Source: Arachis hypogaea (lineage: Eukaryota > Streptophyta > Magnoliopsida > Fabales > Fabaceae). Taken from it: a stretch of 64,000 bases of DNA. The notes below the pieces were generated by a model. The model saw only the letters and a list, made by a program, of their open reading frames with translations, ran no database searches and was not told the DNA's origin. The stretch lies in contig NC_092044.1 of assembly GCF_003086295.3 (NCBI RefSeq), positions 9,760,843 through 9,824,842 of the forward strand. The letters are read 5' to 3'. This document shows, in pieces, positions 19,741-29,032 of this stretch. How positions within the stretch are numbered: the stretch's first letter is position 1; each line of letters starts with the position of its first letter. The position numbers and the translations under genes were made by a program.

Positions 19741-20881
19741 TTAGTGGCGTCTTCTTCTTGAAGGGCCAATGATGTTCTTCAGCTCTTCTATGTCCCTTCC
19801 TTGCCTTTGTTGCTCCTCCCTCATTGCTCTTTGGTCTTCTCTTATTTCTTGGAGAATGATGGAGTGCTCATGATGTTCCACCCTTAATTGTTCCACATTA
19901 TGGCTCAAATCTTCTAAGGAGGTGTTGAGTTGCTCCCAATAGTTGTTGGGAGGAAAGTGCATTCCTTGAGGTATCTCAGGAATTTGTTGATGATGAGCTT
20001 CCTCATGCACTTCTTGAGGGCCGTGAGGAGCTTCTCTTGCTTGCTCCATCCTTTTCTTGGTGATGGGCTTGTCTTCTTCAATGGAGACATCTCCATCTAT
20101 GATAACTCCAACATAGATGGCAAATAAGGTGAGGGAAAGCTAGCCGTGCCATGGGTGAGGACTTGTCGGCTATTTTGTAGAGTTCATTGGAGATGACCTC
20201 ATGAACTTCTACTTCCTCTCCAATCATGATGCTATGGATCATGATGGCCCGATCCACAGTAACTTCAGATCGGTTGCTAGTAGGAATGATGGATCTTTGG
20301 ATGAACTCCAACCATCCTCTAGCCACGGGCTTGAGATCCAGTCTTCTTAGTTGAACTGGCTTGCCTTTGGAGTCTATTCTCCATTGGGCTCCTTCCACAC
20401 ATATATCCGTAAGGACTTGGTCCAACCTTTGATTAAAGTTGACCCTTCTAGTGTAGGGGCGTTCATCTTCTTGCATCATGGGCAAGTGAAACGCCAACCT
20501 CACATTTTCCGGACTAAAATCTAAGTATTTCCCCCGAACCATTGTAAGATAGTTCTTTGGATTCGGGTTCATACTTTGATCATGGTTCCTAGTGATCCAT
20601 GCATTGGCATAGAACTCTTGAACCATCAATATTCCAACTTGTTGCATGGGGTTGGTTAGGACTTCCCACCCTCTTCTTTGGATTTCATGTCGGATTTCCG
20701 GATACTCATTCTTTTTGAGCTTGAAAGGGACCTCGGGGATCACCTTCTTCTTTGCCACAACATCATAGAAGTGGTCTTGATGGCTCTTGGAGATGAATCT
20801 TTCCTTCTCCCATGACTCGGAGGTGGAAGCTTTTGTCTTCCCTTTCCTTTTTTTAGAGGATACTCCGGCCTTAGGTGCCAT
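19741..20881 (-). pseudogene. ORF2 copy with the shared 8-bp deletion
   Basis: Minus-strand twin of 1293-2433, 1141 bp like it. It starts at 20881 (MAPKAGVSSKKRKG). The frame is lost at the 8-bp deletion and stops at 20078; the C-terminal coiled-coil part is open at 19741-20049. It differs from the left copy by very few bases (for example NHD here, NRD there). See 45085-46233 for the domain description. Confidence 0.75.
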
Positions 20882-20916
20882 TGATGGTAATGGAAAAACA
20901 AAAAGTTATGCTTTTA

Positions 20917-20953
20917 CCACACCAAACTTAAAATTTTGCTCGTCCTCGAGCAA
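20917..20953 (-). promoter_or_regulatory. Internal hairpin plus PPT-like motif upstream of ORF2
   Basis: Minus-strand copy of 1221-1257: stem 20936-20953, motif 20917-20933. Confidence 0.55.
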
Positions 20954-21071
20954 GAAAGAAAAGAAGAGTAGAAGAAGAAGAAGAGAATATAGTGGAGAGG
21001 GGGAGAAGTAGGTTCGGCTATGTGGGAGAAGAAGGGGTTGTGTTGTGTGAAAAATGAAGTAGAAGGGAAGG

Positions 21072-21081
21072 GTATTTATAG
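21072..21081 (-). promoter_or_regulatory. TATA box of the ORF2 leader
   Basis: Minus-strand CTATAAATAC in the same C/T-rich context as 1093-1102. Confidence 0.5.
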
Positions 21082-21419
21082 GGAGAGGGAGGGTGGGTAT
21101 TCGGCCATTTTGGGTGGGAATGGGTGGGAAAGTGAATTTGAATTTTATGAAGGTAGGTGGGGTTTATGGGGAAGAGTGGGTTGATGTGAATGGTGAATGG
21201 GGTAATTGGGAAGAGGAATTGAGGTGATTGGTGAAGGTTTTTGGGAAGTGTGATATTGGGAAGAGTGAAATGAGATTTGGATTAGGAGAGTGTGATTAGG
21301 ATTAAAAGAAAAGGTGGGAATATGGTAGGTGGGGATCCTGTGGGGTCCACAGATCCTGAGGTGAAAAGAAATACCATTCCTTCACCATATAGGCATGTAA
21401 ATTGCCTTCGTGCATCATT

Positions 21420-21661
21420 CTGGCGTTCAAATGCCCATTGGTGCACGTTCTGGGCATTCAACGCCCATGTAATGCATGTTTCTGGCGTTAAACGCCAGTT
21501 TCATGCTTGTTGCTGGCGTTTAACGCCAGCTTGTCTCCTCCAGGCACATTCCTGGCGTTCAGCGCCAGGATGTTGCTTGTTTCTGGCGTTCAGCGCCAGA
21601 ATGGTGCTCTGTTCTGGCGTTGAACGCCAGCCAGATGCATCTTACTGGCGTTGAACGCCAG
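21420..21661 (-). repeat. 31-bp-pitch palindrome array (8 units)
   Basis: Mirror copy of 513-754 with better preserved palindromes (unit 2 is perfect here). Flanked by gag-protease and the ORF2 leader as in the other copies. Confidence 0.9.
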
Positions 21662-21813
21662 CCCGTGCGTCCTCCAGGGTGAAAATTTTTTTCTTCTGTT
21701 TTTGACTCTGTTTTTAATTTTTTTGATTTTTTTCGTGACTTCTCATGATCATGTACCTAATAAAACACAAAAATAACAATAAAACAAAATAAAATAAAAT
21801 TAGATAAATAAAA

Positions 21814-21851
21814 TTGGGTTGCCTCCCAACAAGCGCTTCTTTAATGTCAAT
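21814..21851 (-). promoter_or_regulatory. Conserved post-stop hairpin motif
   Basis: Minus-strand copy of 323-360, 35 bases after the gag-protease stop at 21887. Confidence 0.6.
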
Positions 21852-21886
21852 AGCTTGACAGTGGCTCTCATGGAGCCACAAGGTGA

Positions 21887-24211
21887 TCAGGTCAATGTTG
21901 TATAGTTGTCCACACCAAACTTAGAGTTTGGATATGGGATCTTAACACCAAACTTAGAGTTTGGTTGTGGCCTCACAACACCAAACTTAGAGTTTGACTG
22001 TGTGGGCTCTTCTTGACTCTGAACTGAGAGAAGCTCTTCATGCTTACTCTCTTTTGTCACAGAGGGATGCCCATGTGCCTTAAACACAAGGTAGTCCCCA
22101 TTCAATTGAAGGACTAACTCGCCTCTGTTGACATCTATCACAGCTCCTGCTGTGGCTAGGAAAGGTCTTCCTAGGATGATGCATTCATCATCTTCCTTCC
22201 TAGTGTCTAGGATTATGAAATCAGCAGGGATGTAAAGGCCTTCAACCTTTACTAGCACGTCCTCTACTATTCCATAAGCTTGTCTCATGGACTTGTCTGC
22301 CAATTGTAATGAGAACAAGGCAGGTTGTACCTCAATGATCCCCAGCTTCTCCATTACAGAGAGTGGCATAAGATTTATCCCTGACCCTAGATCACATAGA
22401 GCTTTTGCAAAGTTCATGGTGCCAATGGTACAAGGTATTAAGAACTTGCCAGGATCTTGTTTCTTTTGAGGTAGAGTTTTCTGAATCCAAGTATCTAGTT
22501 CGCTAATGAGCAAGGGAGGTTCACTTTCCCAAGTCTCATTACCAAACAACTTGGCATTCAGCTTCATGATAGCTCCTAAGTATTGAGCAACTTGCTCTCC
22601 AGTCACATCTTCATCCTCTTCAGAGGAAGAATAGTCTTCAGAGCTCATGAATGGTAGAAGGAGATTTAATGGAATCTCTATGGTCTCTATATGAGCCTCA
22701 GATTCCTCTGGATCCTTATTAAGAAACTCCTTCTTGCTTGAAGGACGTCCCAGGAGGTCTTCCTCACTAGGATTTTCGTCCTCCTCCTCCCTAGTGCATT
22801 CGGCCATATTGACTAAATCAATGGCCTTGCACTCTCCTTTTGGATTCTCTTCTGTTTTGCTTGGGAGAATACTGGGAGGAGTTTCAATGACTTTCTTACT
22901 CAGCTGGCCCACTTGTGCCTCCAAATTTCTAATGGAGGATCTTGTTTCATTCATGAAACTGAAAGTGGCCTTTGACAGATCAGAGATAATATTGGCTAAA
23001 TTAGAAGTGTTTTGTTCTGAATTCTCTGTCTGTTGCTGAGAAGATGATGGATATGGCTTACTATTGCTCAGCCTATTGCGTCCACCATCGTTAAAGCCTT
23101 GTTGAGGCTTTTGTTGATCCTTCCAGGAGAAATTTGGATGATTTCTCCATGATGGGTTATAGGTGTTTCCATAAGGTTCACCCATGTAATTAACCTCTGC
23201 CATGGCAGGGTTCTCAGGATCATAAGCTTCTTCAGAAGCTTCCTCTCTAGTACTGTTGGATGCATGTTGCAGTCCATTCAGATTTTGAGAGATAATGTTA
23301 ACCTGTTGAGTCAACATTTTGTTCTGAGCCAGTATGGCATTCAGAGCTTCAATTTCAAGAACTCCTTTCTTCTGCGGTATCCCATTATTCACAGAGTTCC
23401 TCTTAGAGGTGTACATGAACTGGTTGTTTGCAACCATGTCAATGAGTTCTTGAGCCTCTTCAGGCGTTTTCTTCAGGTGAATAGATCCACCTGCAGAATG
23501 GTCCAATGACATTTTCGAAAATTCAGAGAGACCATAATAGAATATATCTAATAGGGTCCATTCTGAAAACATGTCAGATGGACATCTTTTGGTCAACTGC
23601 TTGTATCTTTCCCAAGCTTCATAGAGGGATTCACCATCTTTTTGTTTGAAGGTTTGAACATCCACTCTCAGCTTGCTCAGCTTTTGAGGAGGAAAGAATT
23701 TATCCAAGAAGGCAGTGACCAGCTTATCCCAGGAGTCCAGGCTATCCTTAGGTTGTGAATCCAACCATATTCTAGCTCTGTCTCTTACAGCAAAAGGGAA
23801 AAGCATGAGTCTGTAGACTTCAGGATCAACTCCATTCGTCTTTACAGTCTCACAGATCTGCAAGAACTCAGTTAAAAACTGATAAGGATCTTCAGATGGA
23901 AGTCCATAAAACTTGCAGTTTTGTTGCATTAATGCAACTAGTTGAGGCTTAAGCTCAAAGTTATTGGCTCCAATGGCAGGAATGGAGATGCTTCTTCCAT
24001 CAAACTTGGACGTTGGCTTTGTGAAGTCACCAAGCATTCTCCTTGCATTATTATTATTATTTTCGGCTGCCATGTCCTTCTCTTGTTCGAAAATTTCTGA
24101 AAGGTTATTTCTAGATTGTTGTAATTTAGCTTCTCTTAATTTTCTCTTCAGAGTCCTTTCAGGTTCTGGATCAATTTCAACAAGAGTGCCTTTTTCCCTG
24201 TTCCTGCTCAT
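21887..24211 (-). CDS. gag: Gag-protease polyprotein of the pol-less element (intact)
   Basis: 774 codons, start MSRNREKGT at 24211 just after a CATATGAGC context shared by all copies. Residues ~20-45 are basic and helical, followed by a run of five Asn from an AAT repeat (~51-55). The retrotransposon Gag core spans ~100-265 ([42 protein letters not shown]). A Q/N/P-rich stretch lies at ~340-400, and a retropepsin-like protease at ~580-700 with CDLGSGINLMP at ~605 and [11 protein letters not shown] at ~680. It ends with three PNSKFGV-type repeats. The canonical CCHC zinc knuckle expected between the Gag core and the YNPSWRNHPNFSW stretch is absent. The active-site triplet is followed by S-G where the pol-bearing element has A-S. 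The ORF stops after protease, so particles would need RT and integrase from elsewhere. It is the longest intact gag here. Confidence 0.92.
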   Translation of the reverse strand: MSRNREKGTLVEIDPEPERTLKRKLREAKLQQSRNNLSEIFEQEKDMAAENNNNNARRMLGDFTKPTSKFDGRSISIPAIGANNFELKPQLVALMQQNCKFYGLPSEDPYQFLTEFLQICETVKTNGVDPEVYRLMLFPFAVRDRARIWLDSQPKDSLDSWDKLVTAFLDKFFPPQKLSKLRVDVQTFKQKDGESLYEAWERYKQLTKRCPSDMFSEWTLLDIFYYGLSEFSKMSLDHSAGGSIHLKKTPEEAQELIDMVANNQFMYTSKRNSVNNGIPQKKGVLEIEALNAILAQNKMLTQQVNIISQNLNGLQHASNSTREEASEEAYDPENPAMAEVNYMGEPYGNTYNPSWRNHPNFSWKDQQKPQQGFNDGGRNRLSNSKPYPSSSQQQTENSEQNTSNLANIISDLSKATFSFMNETRSSIRNLEAQVGQLSKKVIETPPSILPSKTEENPKGECKAIDLVNMAECTREEEDENPSEEDLLGRPSSKKEFLNKDPEESEAHIETIEIPLNLLLPFMSSEDYSSSEEDEDVTGEQVAQYLGAIMKLNAKLFGNETWESEPPLLISELDTWIQKTLPQKKQDPGKFLIPCTIGTMNFAKALCDLGSGINLMPLSVMEKLGIIEVQPALFSLQLADKSMRQAYGIVEDVLVKVEGLYIPADFIILDTRKEDDECIILGRPFLATAGAVIDVNRGELVLQLNGDYLVFKAHGHPSVTKESKHEELLSVQSQEEPTQSNSKFGVVRPQPNSKFGVKIPYPNSKFGVDNYTTLT

Positions 24212-25742
24212 ATGAAAGAGAAGAAAACAAGAAAAGAAAGAGGAATCCTCTATGTCACAGTATAGAGATTCCCTTATGTTAGTAGAAGAAGAAAGGGGTA
24301 TAAGAAAGAAGAATGATGGATTCGGATTTTTGGATGAGGAGAGGTGAAGAGAAGTGTTAGTAATTAATTAATTAAATAGAATAAGAGAAGAGAAGAGAAA
24401 TTTCGAAAATAATTTTTGAAAAAGGGGTTAGTATTTTCGAAAATCAAAGACAAAATATAATTAAAATTAAAATTTAAAACAAAAAGAATTTTTGAAAAAG
24501 AGAGGGAGAATTTTCGAAAATTAGAGAGGGAAAAGTAGTTAGGTGGTTTTGAAAAAGATAAGAAACAAACAAAAAGTTAGTTAGTTGATTGAAAAAGATT
24601 TGAAATCAAATTTTGAAAAAGATAAGAGGATAAGAAGTTAGATAAGATATTTTGAAATCAAATTTTGAAAAAGATAAAATTTTTGAAAAAGATAAGATAA
24701 AAGATAAAAAGATAAGATAAAAATTTTAATAAAAAGATATTTTGAAAAAGATTTAATTTTTAAAAAGACTCAACTAACAAGAAACTACAAGATAAGATTC
24801 TAGAACTTAAAGATTGAACCTTTCTTAACAAGAAAGTAACAAACTTCAAGTTTTTGAACCAATCACATTAATTGTTAGCTAATTTTCGAAAATTTGATAT
24901 AAAGATAAGAAAAAGATTTTGAAAATATTTTGAAAAAGATTTTTGAAATTTTCGAAATTTATAAAAAAAATGAAAAAGATATGATTTTTGAAAAAGATTT
25001 TGAAAAGATAAGATTTTTAAAATTGAAATTTTGACTTGACTTGTAAGAAACAACTAATTTTAAAAATTTTTGACCAAGTCAACCCAAAATTTCGAAAATT
25101 TGGAGGAAAATAAGGAAAAGATATTTTTTTGATTTTTGAAAATTTAATTATGAGAGAGAAAAACAACAAAAATACTCAATGCATGAAATTTTTAGATCAA
25201 AACAATGAATGCATGCAAGAATGCTATGAATGTCAAGATGAACACCAAGAACACTTTGAAGATCATGATGAACATCAAGAACATAATTTTGAAAAATTTT
25301 TGATGCAAAGAAAACATGCAAGACACCAAACTTAGAAATCTTTAATGCATGGAAAATATGAATGCAAAAGTGCACATGAAAAACAACAAACAACACAAAA
25401 CAAGAAATCATCAAGATCAAACAAGAAGACTTATCAAGAACAACTTGAAGATCATGAAGAACACTATGAATGCATGAGATTTTCGAAAAAAAAATGCAAG
25501 AAAAATTTTAAAAGCATGCAATTGACACCAAACTTAAAAATTAACACAAGACTCAAACAAGAAACACAAAATATTTTTTTGGTTTTTATGATTTTCTAAT
25601 TTTTTTGTATTTTTATAAATTTTTTCGAAAAACATTTTTGGAAAAACGAAAAAGAAATGAAAAATTTTGAAAAATATTTTTGAAAAGAAAATTACCTAAT
25701 CTGAGCAACAAGATGAACCGTCATTTGTCCATACTCGAACAA
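24212..25742 (-). other. 5' leader of the minus-strand pol-less element
   Basis: About 1.5 kb of T-rich (minus strand) untranslated sequence with TTATCTTTTTCAAAA words and two TAAGTTTGGTGT motifs (near 25330 and 25530, reversed). A ~90-codon ORF (25148-25420) recurs in the leaders at 27857, 36580 and 40621. It is made of repeated CATGATCTTCAA-type words and I do not treat it as a gene. Confidence 0.55.
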
Positions 25743-25760
25743 TCCCCGGCAACGGCGCCA
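25743..25760 (-). promoter_or_regulatory. Primer-binding site at the head-to-head junction
   Basis: Perfect minus-strand tRNA-Asp PBS, but with no minus-strand LTR beside it. Confidence 0.85.
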
Positions 25761-25766
25761 AAAACT

Positions 25767-25794
25767 TGGTGAGCGAGACTGTGAAGTTCATTTT
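25767..25794. other. Head-to-head junction with LTR remnant
   Basis: TGGTGAGCGAGACTGTGA (25767-25784) matches the LTR end TGGTGGACGAAATTGTGA at 14 of 18 positions, all differences being transitions. About ten unplaced bases follow, then a plus-strand LTR from its ~10th base. So the minus-strand 5' LTR is reduced to about 18 bp, and the plus-strand LTR D lacks its TGATGAGC terminus. Confidence 0.65.
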
Positions 25795-27508
25795 GGATAA
25801 TTTATACGATTTTTGGCATTGTTTTTAGGTAGTTTTTAGTAAGTTTGAGCTACTTTTAGGGATGTTTTCATTAGTTTTTATGCTAAATTCACATTTCTGG
25901 ACTTTACTATGAGTTTGTGTGTTTTTCTGTGATTTCAGGTAAATTCTGACAGAAATTGAGGGACTTGAGCAAAACTCTGAAGAAGGCTGACAAAAGGACT
26001 GCTGATGCTGTTGGAATCTGACCTCCCTGCACTCGAAATAGATTTTCTGGAGCTACAGAACTCAAATTAACGCGCTCTCAACGGCGTTGGAAAGTAGACA
26101 TCCAGGGCTTTCCAGCAATATATAATAGTCCATACTTTATTCGAAGATTGACGACGTAACTTGGTGTTGAACGCCAAGTTCTTGCTGCTGTCTGGAGTTA
26201 AACGCCAGAAAAACGTCATGATCCGGAGTTGAACGCCCAAAACACGTCATAACTCGGAGTTCAACTCCAAGAGAAGCCTCAGCTCGTGGATTGATCAAGC
26301 TCAGCCCAAGCATACACCAAGTGGGCCCCGGAAGTGAATTTATGCATCAAATACTTACTCATGTAAACCCTAGTAGCTAGTCTAGTATAAATAGGATAAG
26401 TTACTATTGTATTAGATATCTTTTGACAGTTTAATCTCTTGAATATTCGGTCACTTGATCATGGAGAGGGCTGGCCATTCGGCCATGCCTGAACCTCTTT
26501 TACTTATGTATTTTCAACGGTGGAGTTTCTGCACATCATAGATTAAGGGTGTGGAGCTCTGCTGTACCTCAAGTATTAATGCAATTCTATTTTCTTTTAT
26601 TCAAATCTCTCTTATTCTTATTCCAAGATATTCATTCGTACCCAAGAACATGATGAGTGTAATGATGAAAGTGACGATCATTATCATTCTCACTTATGAA
26701 CGCACGTGATTGACAACCACTTCCGTTCTACATGCAACCGAGCTTGAATTTGTATCTCTTAGATTCCCCAACAGAATCTTTGTGGTATAAGCTAGATAGA
26801 TGGCGGCATTTATGAGGATCCGGAAAGTCTCACCTTGTCTGTGGTATTCCAAGTAGGATTCCGGTAATGAATGACTGTGACGTGCTTCAGACTTGCAAGG
26901 GCTGGGCATTAGTGACAGACGCAAAAGAATCAAGGGATTCTATTCCAGTAGGCGCAGGAACCAACCAGTGATTAGCCGTGCTGTGACAGAGTGCGTGAGC
27001 GTAGTTTTCACTGCGAGGATGGGATGTAGCTATCAACCATGGGTGATGCCTCCAGACGATTAGCCGTGCGAGTGACAGCCGCATAGGATCATTTTCCCGA
27101 GAGGATTGAAAGTAGCCACCGCTGATGGTGAACCCCTATATACAGCTTGCCATGGAAAGGAGTAAGAAGGATTGAGTTGAAGAAGTGGGAAAACAGGCGT
27201 CCTTGAGCCATACAGTATCTCCATTCGCTTATCTGAAATTCCCACCAATGAATCAGCATAAGTATTCTATCCCTTTTATTATTTATTTTCTTATTTCTAT
27301 TTTCGAAACCATCAATCAATTTAATCTGCCTAACTGAGATTTACAAGGTGACCATAGCTTGCTTCATACCAACAATCTCTGTGGGATCGACCCTTACTCA
27401 CGTAAGGTTTATTACTTGGACGACCCAGTACACTTGCTGGTTAGTTGAACGGAGTTGTGAGTTTCTCTAACAGTGCCTGAAACTCTTTTATCACAATTTC
27501 GTCCACCA
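25795..27508 (+). repeat. LTR D (1714 bp, start truncated)
   Basis: Begins at GGATAATTTATACG, about 9 bases into the normal LTR, and ends normally at CCACCA. It lacks the 49-bp duplication (single GGAAAGTCTCACC at 26821), which with the missing start accounts for its length. It carries the same TATA region as LTRs A, C and G. Confidence 0.88.
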
Positions 27509-27514
27509 AGTTTT

Positions 27515-27532
27515 TGGCGCCGTTGCCGGGGA
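27515..27532 (+). promoter_or_regulatory. Primer-binding site downstream of LTR D
   Basis: Perfect tRNA-Asp type PBS. Confidence 0.85.
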
Positions 27533-29032
27533 TTGTTCGAGTATGGACAACTGACGGTTCATCTTGTTGCTCAGATTAGGTAATTTTCTTTTCAAAAATC
27601 TTTTTCAAAATTTTACTTTTCTTTTTCGTTTTTCCAAAAATGTTTTTCGAAAAAATTTATAAAAATACAAAAAAATTAGAAAATCATAAAAACCAAAAAA
27701 AATATTTTATGTTTCTTGTTTGAGTCTTGTGTTAATTTTTAAGTTTGGTGTCAATTGCATGCTTTTAAAATTTTTCTTGCATTTTTTTTTTCGAAAATCT
27801 CATGAATTCATAGTGTTCTTCATGATCTTCAAGTTGTTCTTGATAAGTCTTCTTGTTTGATCTTGATGATTTCTTGTTTTGTGTTGTTTGTTGTTTTTCA
27901 TGTGCACTTTTGCATTCATATTTTCCATGCATTAAAGATTTCTAAGTTTGGTGTCTTGCATGTTTTCTTTGCATCAAAAATTTTTCAAAATTATGTTCTT
28001 GATGTTCATCATGATCTTCAAAGTGTTCTTGGTGTTCATCTTGACATTCATAGCATTCTTGCATGCATTCATTGTTTTGATCTAAAAATTTCATGCATTG
28101 AGTATTTTTGTTGTTTTTCTCTCTCATAATTAAATTTTCAAAAATCAAAAAAATATCTTTTCCTTATTTTCCTCCAAATTTTCGAAATTTTGGGTTGACT
28201 TGGTCAAAAATTTTTAAAATTAGTTGTTTCTTACAAGTCAAGTCAAAATTTCAATTTTAAAAATCTTATCTTTTCAAAATCTTTTTCAAAAATCATATCT
28301 TTTTCATTTTTTTTTATAAATTTCGAAAATTTCAAAAATCTTTTTCAAAATATTTTCAAAATCTTTTTCTTATCTTTATATCAAATTTTCGAAAATTAGC
28401 TAACAATTAATGTGATTGGTTCAAAAACTTGAAGTTTGTTACTTTCTTGTTAAGAAAGGTTCAATCTTTAAGTTCTAGAATCTTATCTTGTAGTTTCTTG
28501 TTAGTTGAGTCTTTTTAAAAATTAAATCTTTTTCAAAATATCTTTTTATTAAAATTTTTATCTTATCTTTTTATCTTTTATCTTATCTTTTTCAAAAATT
28601 TTATCTTTTTCAAAATTTGATTTCAAAATATCTTATCTAACTTCTTATTTTTCAATCAACTAACTAACTTTTTGTTTGTTTCTTATCTTTTTCAAAACCA
28701 CCTAACTACTTTTCCCTCTCTAATTTTCGAAAATTCTCCCTCTCTTTTTCAAAAATTCTTATTGTTTCAAGTTTTAATTTTAATTTTAATTCATCTTTAA
28801 TTTTCGAAAATACTAACCCCTTTTTCAAAAATTGTTTCCGAAATTTCTCTTCTCTTCTCTTATTCTATTTAATTAATTAATTACTAACACTTCTCTTCAC
28901 CTCTCCTCATCCAAAAATCCGAATCCATCCTTCTTCTTTCTTATACCCCTTTCTTCTTCTACTAACATAAGGAAATCTCTATACTGTAACATAGAGGATT
29001 CCTCTTTCTTTTCTTGTTTTCTTCTCTTTCAT
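27533..29032 (+). other. 5' leader of pol-less element 1
   Basis: T-rich leader of ~1.5 kb, inverted counterpart of 24212-25742. TAAGTTTGGTGT motifs lie near 27739 and 27943. Contains TTATCTTTTTCAAAA low-complexity words. Confidence 0.55.

Larger units (their letters stand above)
16877..25766 (-). mobile_element. Pol-less Athila-type element, minus strand, lacking its 5' LTR
   Basis: Minus strand: PBS (25743-25760), leader, intact gag-protease ORF, post-stop motif, 8-unit array, internal TATA, ORF2 with 8-bp deletion, 3' region, hairpin/PPT (18648-18685), LTR C. Upstream of the PBS only about 18 bp of a decayed LTR end remain before a plus-strand LTR begins. Bases 16877-22173 form the second arm of the 5.3-kb inverted repeat with 1-5296. 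RT, RNase H and integrase are absent, so it is non-autonomous. Confidence 0.85.

Noticed and set aside
25148..25420. 90-codon hydrophobic ORF in the leader, also at 16179-16529, 27857-28129, 36580-36954 and 40621-40851
   Set aside because: Made of repeated TTCTTG/CATGATCTTCAA words in a T-rich leader. No start context or domain, and the divergent copies do not keep it as a protein.
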